From assembly GCF_011386835.1 (NCBI RefSeq), contig NC_088805.1, positions 20,518,836-20,582,835 on the forward strand: a DNA stretch of 64,000 nucleotides. The letters are read 5' to 3'. Both the position numbers and the translations under genes were made by a program. Below, piece by piece: positions 11,886-23,139 of this stretch (position 1 is the stretch's first letter; each line of letters opens with the position of its first letter). Below the pieces are notes generated by a model. The model did not search any database. It had not been told where the DNA came from and was given only the letters and a program-made list of their open reading frames with translations. This DNA is from Chrysemys picta bellii (taxonomy: Eukaryota; Chordata; Testudines; Emydidae).

Positions 11886-12309
11886 TAATAGGTGTCAATA
11901 TGCCAGAATACACACAAACCCCCTTCACCAGCCGGGAGCCTGGCAGCCCCCCAAATCTGCAGGCTCGGGAAGTATCCCTGCAAGCCCTTTCACCACCCAG
12001 TCCTTAGCAAGAGCGTCTGAGCTCTGCTTCGTATGCAACTGGAGACTGAGGGAGACCTAAAGACTCCCCTACCCTACCCCTCGTTCACACTTTTATAAAA
12101 AGATTCAGTTAACATTGGACTGTAACACTAACCCCTCCCCTAAATCCCTTAGGGCTGGAGGTAGGACAAGAATTGTTTCATAGCCCTGTGCAAAATTTGC
12201 TACTGAGGGTTCTGTTCAGTACATCAGGCTGGGGATGTTTGCTGTCTAAAACCTCTTGCATTCAGATACTCAATACCTACTGCAGTCGTATTTTGAGAGA
12301 AATGTTGAA

Positions 12310-12330
12310 ACTCTGTTGTTGTTGTTGTTA
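12310..12330. repeat. Short (GTT)n microsatellite
   Basis: Five to six GTT units in ctctgttgttgttgttgtta. No larger structure. Confidence 0.85.
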
Positions 12331-12349
12331 ATATTACAGTAGCACTGGG

Positions 12350-12560
12350 GGAGAAGGGGTCAGGACTGTACAAACAATAGGAAGAGACAGTCACTGCTCC
12401 AAAAAGCTTGCAATCTGAATAGACAAGACATAGGATAGGAGGGGAAATTGAAGCGCAGAAAAGTGAAATGATTTGCCCTTCATGCCAGCAGAGCCCGGAA
12501 CCAATCCCAGTTCTCCTTACTCCCAGCCCAACACCTTCCCTACCAGATCACACTACCTCC
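12350..12560 (+). repeat. MIR/CORE-type SINE fragment
   Basis: The phrases ggactgtacaaacaatagg, agacagtcactgctccaaa, gcttgcaatctgaatagac, aagtgaaatgatttgccct and agagcccggaaccaatccc follow the MIR/CORE-SINE order also seen at 20850-21095. It is an old, diverged intronic copy. Confidence 0.65.
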
Positions 12561-13261
12561 CTCTTCTGTTTGCACACCTCTTCTGGTAGCACCATCACTC
12601 TTTAAAAGTGCCTTTTTCCAGTGCCTGAGAATTATATTTAGGGGAAGTAAATCAGAAAAGTGGAGGAGTTAATCTACCGGATCATCCAATACTATTATCC
12701 ATTTCCTTTTTTTTTTTCCAGTTTAGTTTACATTCTTTAAGAAACACCAAGCTGTATGGAGAGGTGCTGTGTTATCTAAGTTGAGCATTTTGCAGATAAG
12801 CATGGATTGGAGTCACTCACATGCAGCCAAGTTAATTAATGATTACACAGCTGGAAAAGTTGTATCAGCTCACCACAATTTACAAAATTAATTCAGTGTG
12901 AGGACCCGCAGCTGCGCAAACCCTCGTCAAGGATATTCAAGTAGATAGTATGAAAGGTGTTGACAGCTAGCATTTTGCTTGGTTAAATTGTTTTTAAAAC
13001 CCCTCTGTAATCAGCATGGATAAATATAGTTGCCTGGCATGTTTAGCTTTGAGTTCCTTTCATTTTATGTCTCATGTATTAGACATAAGATGCCTGTATT
13101 GTATTGAGTTGGGTTGTTTTCGTGCTCCTACTGCATGTGAGACTATATCCCGTCTAGACCTGGCACTTGTTTTCACCCGCTGGATTATCACCACTGCTTT
13201 GTGCCTCTCACTGCCGTGAAGGCAGCTCAATACTCATCCCATGATCGGTTAGATTTTGTGG

Positions 13262-13375
13262 CTCCGATTCTGCCAGGTACTGGAGCATGTGCTTAACTGT
13301 AAGTATGTGAGAAGTCTCATTGAAGCCAGTGAGGAATTGCATGCTTAAAATTAAGCACATGCTGAATCAGCAGCT
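13262..13375. repeat. Old palindromic repeat (aagcatg family)
   Basis: gattctgccaggtactgg and gagcatgtgcttaactgt on the left are mirrored by gcatgcttaaaattaagc and acatgctgaatcag on the right. Degenerate relative of 6149-6340. Confidence 0.5.
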
Positions 13376-13554
13376 ATGATTGTATTATTCATTCTATCCT
13401 CCTTTTCCACCACCTGGCCTTTTGACTCTTGGTGTTGCATATCCTAGAACCATAGCCTTCACCATACAACTAGCCAAAGACACCCCAACCATTCCACCTT
13501 TAACTCTTTAATCCACACCATTTACAAAACTTCTCTCAGTGTGTGTATTTTTTT

Positions 13555-13810
13555 CACTAGGTAAGGTCTTATCTTCATGCATAAGTTGCACCAGTTTAAC
13601 TAAAATAGATTTAGTTACACTGATTTTAACTCCTGTGACACCATTTTAACACTTTTGACATCAGTTACCGCTGGCTTACCACTAGCTTAACTTGTCAAGG
13701 AATTGACTCAAGCTAAATCCATAAAAGCCAGGTTTAAACCAAGTGAATCGTGTGGACACAGGGTTTTGCACTGGTTTAACCAAATTTACAGACACACCTG
13801 TACTTAAACT
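13555..13810. repeat. MITE-like foldback repeat
   Basis: Contains accagtttaactaaaatag and its inverse-type phrase ctggtttaaccaaattta, with gtgtggacacaggg near the right end, the same vocabulary as the cluster at 5690-6025. Ends are approximate. Confidence 0.45.
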
Positions 13811-15691
13811 AGAGTGAGTTATTGCTGGACAAGAGATGGCTGAAGAACATGCAAAATGTGGCATAGGGTTTAAGAGTTTTTAGGGAAGAAATAAAGCATG
13901 ACAGGAATCTTGAACTGCTAAGACTGGTCTGCAAGTTTGCCATCTTGCACCACCAGCTCAAATGCTCATCGGTTTGCATTGCTGTCTAATGAACCGTTAC
14001 TATAGAATCGCTTCTGAACGAGAAGATAAGGCAGTCAGTGGAAGATATGCTGTCTCATAGGAGAATCATTTCCAGGCTCTCCTATTCCTGCCTAACTTGG
14101 GCTGGGAGCATTGCAGAGTGGCTGCAGAGTGCAGAGTTTATATACACTCCTGCATCCGCTATCTGCGAGTGGTGGCACAGAATCAAAGGAATTCAGTGTC
14201 TATCTCGAATGCTGTGAGGTGGCCCTGATTATTATACAGTGTGTGAAAGAGGAAGGGGATTTAATAAGAGGGAAAATGGCAGCCAGGGACATAAAAGTAT
14301 TGATGAACAACCTACAGCAACTCCCTTTCCTCCCCCCGCCATGCATACACACGCCCCCACTGGTACAGAGATGAGTCACTGCCGATGGGGAAATGAGAAC
14401 TCTCTTGGCATATAGATCAAGCAGAAAGAGGAGAGCTCAACATTTGGATTCCTGCAGCACTGTAGCTACAGAAACAGAGGGGAAAGGAGTAGATGAAAGG
14501 CCTCGCTTAAACTGTTGCTTGAGGGCAGATATTTAACAATTTACTTGACAGTGCTCTGGTGTCCTGGAGTTGCATACTGGATGGTGTGGTCAGTTGTTTG
14601 GAACCGTGGATGGATGAAAGCGTGATTGCTTGTCTTCTTGGCATCTGCATGTCGGTTTGGTTCTGTACAAATCTATATGTTTATTCATCATTTCTTTATG
14701 CTCACGGGTAGGCTGGAAGTTTCAGACTCCAAGGTGACTTTCTCTCTTGTTTACAGTACAGGTTTACAGATGAGGTAGCCTGCTTTAAAATTAGCCCCGG
14801 AAGACAAAACAACATTGGAAGTTTAAAAAAAAAGTTTAATTTCAAAAACTGCCAAAGACCGTCAGTGTGGTAATTCCTACAACAGTTAGCTGAGCATGTG
14901 GAGATCTTCACATTTTGTCTCTGTGGAATGAAAATTAGGTGGGGCAGACACTCTAAGCTACCAACCTTGAATTAAAAGCTAGCTTTTCCTTCTCAGAAAG
15001 TAAGAAGGGTGACACCTTCCAGAGATAGCACTGCTTACTATTTTTAAACTGGAGATGGTTGCTTTGATAAATAACCTCTGGCGGTGTTCTCATTCCACTC
15101 TGGTTCCTGAACGGTGGAAAGAAAAAATCCTGTAGTGTCACATGTACAACAGATAATCAGAGGATTTTATCTTGAGGTATTTAATAGAACACTTGGCTTC
15201 AGTTTCACTTATGGAACACTTAGCTCTTCTCTGATAAAAAGGAAAAGCTCGGCTAAGGTTCAGCCTCATGCCAGTCTCAAAAACATATTTTTGTTTTCAT
15301 TCTGGACAACGGAAGATGCACATGTAAAATGAGCAGGGATATAATCTGCATCGAGACATTGTTATACTTGTTTTTATAGAGAGAAATGAAAGGGTTAAAT
15401 GCCATTGACTTTAGTTGAGTTACATCAGGGAAGAATTTGGCCCAACATGTTACAGCCCATGCCGCAGTGAGAATGTATAGATGCTCTTCTGATTGGGCAG
15501 CAGGGGTCAAAGTGGAAGAATATCCCACAAAGGTTGAACCCTCTGAATAGAACTTGTAATTCAACAGTTGCGGTATATATCTCGCGACTTCAGCTCAGCC
15601 TTCAGCTTTTCTCTAAATAAATTAACACAGCCTTATGAATGTGTGTTAGGTGATTAAAAAAAAAAGAAACATACTATAAAATATTAGTATA

Positions 15692-15955
15692 AGGCCAGGC
15701 TCTGGAATTCACGAGGTTTGTGTTCAATACGTGGTCTCATTCCCTGTGTAATCTCTTTGCCTAAGATCCCCAGTATAAAATGGGGATAATAGTACTTCCT
15801 TTCCCCCACCTTTATTCTATCTTGTTCGTTTAGATTATAATCTCTTGATGGCAAGGACTGTTTCTTCAATATATGTATGTACAGTACCTAGCACAATCAG
15901 ACCTGATCTCTGTTGGGGCCTCAAAATGCCACCACAATACAAATGAAGAAGAAAC
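15692..15955 (-). repeat. MIR/CORE-type SINE, longer copy with 3' tail
   Basis: The phrases gtaatctctttgcctaagat, cagtataaaatggggataat, tagattataatctcttgatg, gcaaggactgtttctt and acagtacctagcacaatcag match the reverse order of an amniote MIR/CORE SINE. It ends in an AT-rich stretch (caatacaaatgaagaagaa). Confidence 0.7.
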
Positions 15956-16725
15956 AAATGAGTCCCACACAGTCAGGTAGGACAGTATGGACTAATTTCA
16001 TCCTTGGTGTAGTTAAAGTGACCTCAGTGAATGATCACCAGAGTTGAAGTTAGCTCGCTAAACTCCCCTCTGCATCCTCTCTGTCCTTGATAGAAAGTAT
16101 AATGTTAGTCAGAGAAAGAACTAACATTTTCTATTGCATCCATTCAGATTCTGCAGAGAGATTTCTCTGTCTGACTTACAATATCTGACAAAATCCAATA
16201 ACACTCCAATAATTTGGCATCAAAGCTCCAGATCTTATTTATATTGTTAAGGAAGGCCACAGGGGAGTTGAAGCATTGTCTTTGCCCCTTTTTTCCGATC
16301 TATAGTATTAAACTGCTTACTTTAATATGAAAGTACTTTAGCACTGATGACTAATTCTTGGGGTGTTTTAGGATCTGTTAGCCATATGCAAGTTTGGAGT
16401 AATTGGAGGGCTATTACATTTTATCAACCATCTGATTGTGGGCATCAGTTTTTAACTCTAATCCTTACAGGAGTGCATGCTAAGAACGGTGCTTCTTATT
16501 ATTGTGTTAAGGTCTTGCATGGTGGACCGAAGTCTTCATGGCCAGTGTGACTCAAATGAAAATATGAATCCTTGATGACTAAACTCTTGATATGCCCTTT
16601 ACAACAATGGCACAAATGGGACCATTTTCATCTACTGAGATAATGGAGAGCATTGATCTGTTCTTTGGCTGTAGCCTTCATTCTGTCACGGTAGCAGGTG
16701 CTTCTGTAGACTGGCTGTATCTTTC

Positions 16726-16746
16726 ACCCTATATATATATATATTT
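16726..16746. repeat. (TA)n microsatellite
   Basis: About nine TA units in ctatatatatatatatttcc, 24 bp before the MITE at 16770. Confidence 0.85.
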
Positions 16747-16769
16747 CCTATATGAAACCTAAGCAGAAA

Positions 16770-16961
16770 TACACCTCTACCGCGATACAACGCTGTCCTC
16801 GGAAGCAAAAAAATCTTACCGCGTTATAGGTGAAATCGCCTTATATTGAACTTGCTTTGATCCGCCGGAGCGCGCAGCCCCGCCCCGCCGGAGCGCTGCT
16901 TTACCGCGTTATAGCCGAATTCGTGTTATATCGGGTAGCATTATAATGGGGTACAGGTGTA
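16770..16961 (+). mobile_element. TA-flanked terminal-inverted-repeat MITE, copy 1
   Basis: It begins TACACCTCTACCGCGATA and ends in the inverse-type gggtagcattataatggggtacaggtgta. The interior repeats ccgcgttatag and gaattcgtgttatatcggg. The TA at both ends fits a TA duplication, as in Tc1/mariner (Tigger-like) elements; superfamily assignment is inference. A second copy of identical length (192 bp) lies in the opposite orientation at 44838-45029. Both contain a GC-rich core (gccccgccccgccggagcgc here). Confidence 0.8.
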
Positions 16962-18339
16962 CTATTACTTAGCAGGTTATCTGTATTTGATGGGTCTGCC
17001 CTATAAATATTATAACATCAGAACATGCTCATTCCTGTGATGTTCAGCACACACAATTCTAGGCTGCAGGGATTCCAAAGGAAATGAAATATTTTATCAC
17101 AAAAAAGCTGTTTATTATAGGGCTTGCAGTGGCAAATTCTTGTCATTTAAGCCACAGAGTGCTCTGATCCACAGGGGAAATTGACCCTGGGCTATAGATC
17201 ATGTAGCTGATTATCAACCCTGGACTTAGTTGTCTAGCTAGGGCAAATTAACCGGTTTTCAGTGAATATTTTGATTTAGAGTTGTGCGGGGGAGGGGAGG
17301 ATACATAAAAACTACAATAGCACAAGCCGACCATATTGCCATGTCTGCAGTTCACAGCCACACCTGCGTCTCGTTCTCTGCTCATCCTTCCCGGTGAGTT
17401 AGAAGTGTGACATATGCAGAACTTTGGAAAACCCAACAGATTTTACCCTTGTATGGAAGGAAAAGAAGTTCACTTGTGTGAGCTGACAGACCATTCAGAC
17501 GTTGAACTAGTTTGCCTGCTTTAAACACTTCCCCAAAAAGGCAAGAAAAGGTGTCTTATATACCTTGATTTACCCTGCACAGACAGTGCACTGACTGATG
17601 TCATTTACTCATCCACAAGAGAAATCCTCATGGGGTTATTCTACTGCTTTCTCTGATGCTGTCTCCAGCCTAAGTCCTTGCTCCACATGATTGCACTGAA
17701 CAAAAGTGGCAGGTGGTAACATTGAACACATGCTCTGTCAAAGGACCTCGGGTCTAAAAGTGAACAGACAAAGCTCTTTTGCCACTGGGAAGATATGATT
17801 ATTCACAGTATGTGCTTGCTGAGGCTAATAAGAATGAGGAAATATCTTTAGAAAGATAGGTTTTAATTAGAGCTTTTTGATTGGTCCTTAATGATATCAT
17901 CACTTGCCCTGGTCAGTAATATCCAGTAAATGCCAAGGGTTCACGACCTTCCTTCCATTCCTTTTTAAGTATTTTCAGTCTCATAACAGCAATAAGACCA
18001 GACAGGCAGTGAATTTCTGGGTGATAATTGCATTTCTCCAATGGCTGAAGATTTTGCTCTGCCTCATACTAAATGTGAGCCACCAGTTAGCTATCTCCTT
18101 TTAGAGCTGAATTCTGCTCATGGTTAAATCGAGAGCCCGGGGACCAGCATTTGATCTCATTTACATGTAAATCGAGGTATCAATGGAGTTACCCCGGATT
18201 TAAACAAGCGATTGATCGGAATTTGACACAACAAAGTTATCCCAGAATCACATTGATGTAACTGAGAAGGGCAGAATATGCTCTTACTATTTAACTAAAA
18301 AATTCAAAACAGTTTATAGAGGAGAAAGAGCATTTGATA

Positions 18340-18620
18340 GTGGTTAGGAAAGAGGGACTGGGAGCTAGGACTCCTGGGTTCTATTCCTGGCTCACTTCGA
18401 CTTGTTGTGTAATCTTGAACACGTTCCTGACCTCTATGACTCGTGATCGTGAACATGTTACCTGACCAGTCTATAAAAGGACACTAAAAATACTTCCCCA
18501 TTTCAAGAAAGGCAAATCACTTAACCTCTCTGTGGCTCAATTTATCTGGTTGTAAAATGGACAAAACATTTCTCCACCTGAGTGGGCGGGGGGGGAGGTT
18601 GTTATGAAATTTAAGATGTT
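18340..18620 (-). repeat. MIR-type SINE fragment, possibly two overlapping copies
   Basis: ggactgggagctaggactc, ctgggttctattcctggctc, acttgttgtgtaatcttgaa, aaatcacttaacctctctgt and ggctcaatttatctggttgt plus aaaatgg follow reverse-strand MIR order. The segment from gaccagtctataaaaggaca to ttccccatttc repeats part of the 3' section, which could mean an internal duplication or two nested copies. Confidence 0.75.
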
Positions 18621-18970
18621 TAAAAAGTGCTTTGGAGTCTTCTGATGAAAGGCTGTTTTATAACTATGTGGAAAGTACTATTAATTATTATCATATTCCG
18701 TTTATGAAATGCAATGAGAACCTACCACCATCATGGATATGTTGGTACTGCCTGATGTACAAGCAACGCGTAGTCACGAGCAGCAATGGCCCTCCTCTTG
18801 ATATTTTAATATTTTCCCCCAACCAGGCCCTAATGTCATAAAATGAATCCTTGTTTCCACATACTGGCAGCTCCAAAAGATCCATTTTTCACATCTCCTG
18901 CTGCACATTATTTGTCCTGGACTTGGCCCTTTTATGGACAATGGCTTCAAACAAGTGAAATAGTCATTTT

Positions 18971-18993
18971 ATACACACACACACACACACACG
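18971..18993. repeat. (AC)n microsatellite
   Basis: An uninterrupted run of about eleven AC units between atttt and gtataag. Confidence 0.9.
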
Positions 18994-19999
18994 TATAAGA
19001 AACGGTAAATTCTGAAGGTCATTATACTCCTACAGGAAATATTAACGAGTTTATCATTTGTTGTGTGTGTTAAGCCATTAGTGTTTGCATGCAGCCTGCT
19101 TAAACTTTTTTCTTTATTAAAAAAAGCTCAAAAATAAGAGATGTCATTTACTAAACCCTTTAATTATAGCCAATAGCATTTACCACACCACTAAACTTCA
19201 ACCAAGTCTAGCTCATTGTTGTCCAGACCTCAAGCATCCGTTAGCAGATCTGCTATTTCCTTCATTAATTGACTGTTTTCCTCCTCTTATTTTTGGATAC
19301 CTGATGTACAAGTTGTGCTGATGGATTTTTTCCCATAATGTTTATTTACAAAAACTAATTAGAGTGGTTGCTATCAATAGGCTCTGACAGAGCTCTTAAG
19401 AACAACTGCGTGGCAAATTGCCATTGTGTCCTTGTTAAATCAATTCCCACTGAGTGGATTTGAGAGTGGTTATGATTTACATATTGATTACTTCATTTTC
19501 TTGATTGCCCTTTTGCAACATTGTTTTTTTTTTTTCTTTTGGGAGGGTGGGGAGAAGGAGGAAGAACTATATGTCTTATGAGCAATGCCATGCTGGTAAT
19601 ATATGTTTTACTCCCTCTCTGCATAAAAAGTATGTGCTGGAATAGAGCACTCCAACCACGAGGGATAACACAAAGGAGCTACTGGGCCCTGTTCCCATTT
19701 GTTCCATTCCTGCGTTTGGGTCAGAAATGGATGGTGGGGCCAGGGTGGCTTTAAGCCATTTGTGTGCTCCCTATATTCTAACCATCCCCTGGTGTAAGTT
19801 AGTCCAGCCTCAACTCCCTCTGAAGTTGGCACACCTTAACTCATGCCCTAGTTGTCCAAAGGAGGGCACCCAAAACAAGCAACCACCGTTGAAAATGTGG
19901 TGGGTAAGCATAATTTTCCAGCCTTTGGCACTGGAAGTCTCTAGTGGTGCTGATGTGGCTTAAACCATGGGTTGTCTTTCTCTTCCTTCTTTTCTCCAG

Positions 20000-20167
20000 C
20001 TTGTCCGATATAGTTCTGAAGGGCTCCTGCAGTTAGGGCCTCTCGGCTCCACGGCCTTTCTGCCTGACTCCAAATGTCTCATTGATGATGGGAAAGGCAG
20101 GACCCCAACTCTGAAGAAATGTGAAGATGTCTTGAGACCAGCACAAAGACTCTGGGATTTTACACAG
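20000..20167 (+). CDS. GALNT9: GALNT9 coding exon C (middle of ricin-type lectin domain)
   Basis: Encodes 56 residues from LVRYSSEGLLQLG to QRLWDFTQ. It carries the beta repeat of the lectin domain: CLIDD and the partner cysteine in KKCEDV, then the Q-x-x-W-type end QRLW that closes the repeat hydrophobic core. Length is 168 bp, phase 0 at both ends. The acceptor is ttttctccAG with a strong pyrimidine tract; the donor is CAG|gtacgg. It joins exon B as HGMSSQ-LVRYS in frame. LQLGPLGSTAFLPDSKC is the segment that most clearly separates GALNT9 from GALNT17 and GALNT18. Confidence 0.95.
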
Positions 20168-20445
20168 GTACGGAAGAGAGCTTTCAAAGATGTTTGTGGT
20201 CCTATGAATTAGACAGGAGCGCCTGCTCTAGGTAATAGGGAATCCATGCAGTTGTTTGCTGCTAATCAAAAGCAAAGCACATTATTTGCACAGATTATAT
20301 ATCTCCAACCGCAGGTTCTTCGGAACGGTCAGGAAAAGGGAGAGAGCTCAGAGCTCACAAGACAAGACACCAGACCAGGTGGAAAGATATTGAGGTTGCG
20401 TCAACTCTTTTTTACACACACACACACACACTTACCCCTCCACTG

Positions 20446-20700
20446 AGGATACATTTACATTGCAGCCGGGGGTGGGAATGGCAGCTTGCGTAGAAGGACC
20501 CACGCTAGCTATACTCCAACTATCTCATTAAAATAGAAGTACATGCCCACGTGGGTCAGGCAGGATTGTTCAGCTCATGCTCAAACCTACACTACCCCAT
20601 CCTCATTTCTGTTTGGGCGAGCTAGCTAGCGTCCAACTAGGGTTGGTATGTCTAACTGAGCCGCAAATTGCACGCCCGGCTGCAACATAGATGTGCCCTT
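20446..20700. mobile_element. Harbinger-like MITE, diverged third copy
   Basis: Starts aggatacatttacattgcag then ccgggggtgggaatggcagc, and ends with the inverse caaattgcacgcccggctg then caacatagatgtgccctt. The end structure (GTCTACATTGCAGC with ATGCAGCT inside) is that of the elements at 1296-1838 and 1839-2032, but more diverged. Confidence 0.65.
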
Positions 20701-20849
20701 GGAGTCAAAGGCTGGTTTTAAAATTCTCAGTTGAATAGAAAAACAATGACATAGGGTGTTACCGTTTCAAATGCGTACTGGCAAAGTGTAGAGTCCTTAC
20801 TGTAAGAGAACTTCAGCCATGAAAGCCAGCATCCCCTGGGCTATGTCAT

Positions 20850-21095
20850 GCCATCAGCAGAGCTCCCCCTTGCGCTGGGCACTGTACAAACACAGAGACC
20901 AGAGACAGCCCCTGCCACAGACAGCCTAAAGTCTTAAATAGACATGACAGACTCAAAGCGGGAGGGTGAAACGAGGCAAAGGTGAAGCGGTTTGCCCAAG
21001 GTCATGCAGCCAGTTTGCCGCAGAGTTGGGAATAGAATCCAAGCATCCTGACTGTTACTCCAGTGCCATATCCACTAGACCCCACTGCCTCCCCA
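20850..21095 (+). repeat. MIR/CORE-type SINE
   Basis: Ordered matches: gctgggcactgtacaaacac, agacagcccctgccacagac, gtgaagcggtttgcccaagg, tcatgcagccagtttgccgc, agagttgggaatagaatcc and ccactagaccccactgcct. This is the longest and best preserved MIR-type copy in the window. Confidence 0.8.
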
Positions 21096-21728
21096 GCTTT
21101 TATGACATCTTTGTTTTGTGCTGACGGATTGACAGGGAGAAAAAATCATTTTGCGTACGATTCTCAAAGTTACAATGTCCCCGTGAAGGCATCAGAGCTC
21201 AGTTAAGGATGTCTTCAGCTTCTCTGAACTGATCTACAAATGGAACGTGTGGCTAGCTGTCAGAGAGGCTTTTGAAACAGCAAGGGATAGACTTTGTGAC
21301 TCCTGCACTGCCTCCAACTGGTTACAGCTGCCATATGCACCTGTGTCATCACACCAGGTCTGTGTGTGGACCCAAACCTCTTCCCGGAGACTTCAGGCAG
21401 AGCAGGATTTGCCTTGTATGAATCCACTTACTGGGCTCTAAACTCTTCCCAGTAGAAAGTGATCACGCTGCATATTTACAGAGAGTCCCGTCCCACCTTT
21501 CTTAGCAGAGGTTCCTCCCAAGGAGCCTTAGCACAGCTAAGTTGTTCTGCTTTAGAAATCTCTGTTCTAGCCACACTGCCAAGCACAACTCTGTCAGCAA
21601 CCAACCACAAATGCAGGCTCATTCCTCACTCAAATACCTGAATAATGGAAAGACTGTAATGCAAAAATCAGCCATGGGGTAGCGTGGGACAAATCCTCAG
21701 TGCTAATGTTTTTCTTTCTTCAATTCAG

Positions 21729-21875
21729 AATGGTCCAATCATCAGCAGAAACACTGGACGGTGTCTAGAAGTGGAAATGTCAAAGGATGCCAATTTTGGG
21801 CTCAGACTTGTGGTACAAAGGTGCTCGGGGCAAAAATGGATGATTAGAAACTGGATAAAACATGGTCGACATTGA
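21729..21875 (+). CDS. GALNT9: GALNT9 last coding exon (end of lectin domain, stop codon)
   Basis: Encodes the last 48 residues, NGPIISRNTGRCLEVE to NWIKHGRH, then TGA at 21873-21875. CLEVE with VVQRCSGQKW forms the gamma lectin repeat: conserved cysteine pair and a QKW (Q-x-W) motif. The C-terminal NWIKHGRH resembles the end of GALNT9 in other vertebrates. Phase 0 at the acceptor (tcttcaattcAG). With exons A-C this gives an uninterrupted 182-residue C-terminus, so the locus looks intact here. Confidence 0.95.
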   Translation, partial: NGPIISRNTGRCLEVEMSKDANFGLRLVVQRCSGQKWMIRNWIKHGRH

Positions 21876-22380
21876 CTACTGGGGTTGAGAAGCTATCACC
21901 TCTGCCATCGTCCATTGCTCGGTGTGCGATACCCTTCAAGGCATTTGTGTTAAAGCAGACTACTATGAAAAGGAGTTGACTACCCAGGGCCATGGACTAT
22001 TAGGCACTGGTTAATAAACAGGCAAATAAGCATCCTGCCTGACTCTCCCTCAGATCAATGGATGCCCTGGAAATCTTGGGATGGGCAAACAGAACAGAGA
22101 AGTGGGCTCATTCCAGCTCTCCCAGAGGAATTAAAAGACAGCTGTGTCTGTGATGAGTTCAAAGGGGAGTTCCCTCTACTGCCTCATTAAAAAGAATCCT
22201 CTGATGGATAGCTTTTTAGCTTTAAGTTATTGACTGGTGCACAACTCCTATGATGAATAATCATGTGCCTTTTCTACTGTACTTCCTATACAAGTGGACT
22301 TGGAAATCCCATCTTTTCAGCATGTCTGGTTCATTGTACTAAACAGCTAAAAACTGTGAATAAATAACACTGCAAAATAT
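21876..22380 (+). other. GALNT9: GALNT9 3' untranslated region (inferred extent)
   Basis: Non-coding sequence following the stop codon. Two AATAAA hexamers are present, at 22013-22018 and 22359-22364. The second is followed within about 50 bp by GT-rich sequence (gggtggttgcctgagcgtct), so the main cleavage site is inferred near 22380. A longer 3' UTR cannot be excluded. Confidence 0.6.
22359..22364 (+). terminator. Probable GALNT9 polyadenylation signal
   Basis: AATAAA in gtgaataaataacactgc, with GT-rich downstream sequence about 35-60 bp further on. An upstream AATAAA at 22013 could give a shorter transcript. Confidence 0.6.
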
Positions 22381-23139
22381 GATATATTGTAAATTTCAAG
22401 GGTGGTTGCCTGAGCGTCTGTATTTATAGGAAGAGCCAGTTTGCACATGTTTGCAAGTGGTTTTGCATCCTCAGCCTGCTCGAAAGCAGCATCCTGGGGG
22501 TCCTCATGTAAATTCTGAATAGTTAAAACATCAACACGCTCCATTTTATTGTCACCTCCAGGTCTTGCCAGTATAAAAGAAACACAATACAGCACTTCCT
22601 TATTTAACTCCTTAGGGACAATGTATGTACTATAGTTTGGATTGATAGAACATCCATCTGGAACCTACCCTCTGACTGCAGTTACAATGTAAGGCATAAC
22701 ACTGCACCTACGAGGCTCTGCATTGAAACCAGGGGGAGCTGCTGGATAATCATCGCTGGAGAAAATTAGGTGACTTATTTAGGTGACTAATCTGCATTTA
22801 GGAGCTTGACTTTAGGCTCTTATTTTTAAAGATCTTGCACCCCCCTGCTACACATCCCGTAGGCGTGCAGAATGTCAATGATCACAAGGGCACGTTTCTT
22901 GCCATAACAACGTCCCTTTATCACTTGAAAGAAGAGACAAGGATAAATCCTAAAGTTGTCCAAGATTAGAACAAGAAAGAACCAGAAAACATAAAAAGTA
23001 ACATTTCTGTTAATGTGACATTGATACATTTTACTCTTGTTGACCTATATAATTCTTAGCAGTGACGGCACCTTTGTAGGCTTGCACTTCACTGCATGAC
23101 CCATCAGCGTCTGTGTGCAGAACGAGATTGGGATCTGAT
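22381..23139. other. Intergenic sequence downstream of GALNT9; nothing recognised
   Basis: Unique-looking sequence of mixed composition. No exon, repeat or RNA gene that I can support. Confidence 0.5.

Larger units (their letters stand above)
5495..19999 (+). other. GALNT9 intron between exons B and C (14.5 kb)
   Basis: This large intron holds several repeats annotated separately: inverted-repeat elements near 5.7-6.0, 6.15-6.34, 9.97-10.17 and 13.6-13.8 kb, MIR SINEs, a minus-strand CR1 at 8467-9554, and a TA-flanked MITE at 16770-16961. Between them lies AT-rich sequence with no exon I can support. Long stretches with nothing recognised include about 7220-8460, 9560-9960, 10180-11740, 13820-15690, 16970-18340 and 19000-19980. 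Confidence 0.8.
20168..21728 (+). other. GALNT9 last intron
   Basis: A 1,561-bp intron bounded by gtacgg and ttcttcaattcAG. It contains an AC run (20415-20432), a foldback MITE (20446-20700) and a MIR copy (20850-21095). The remainder looks like single-copy DNA with no gene seen. Confidence 0.85.
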
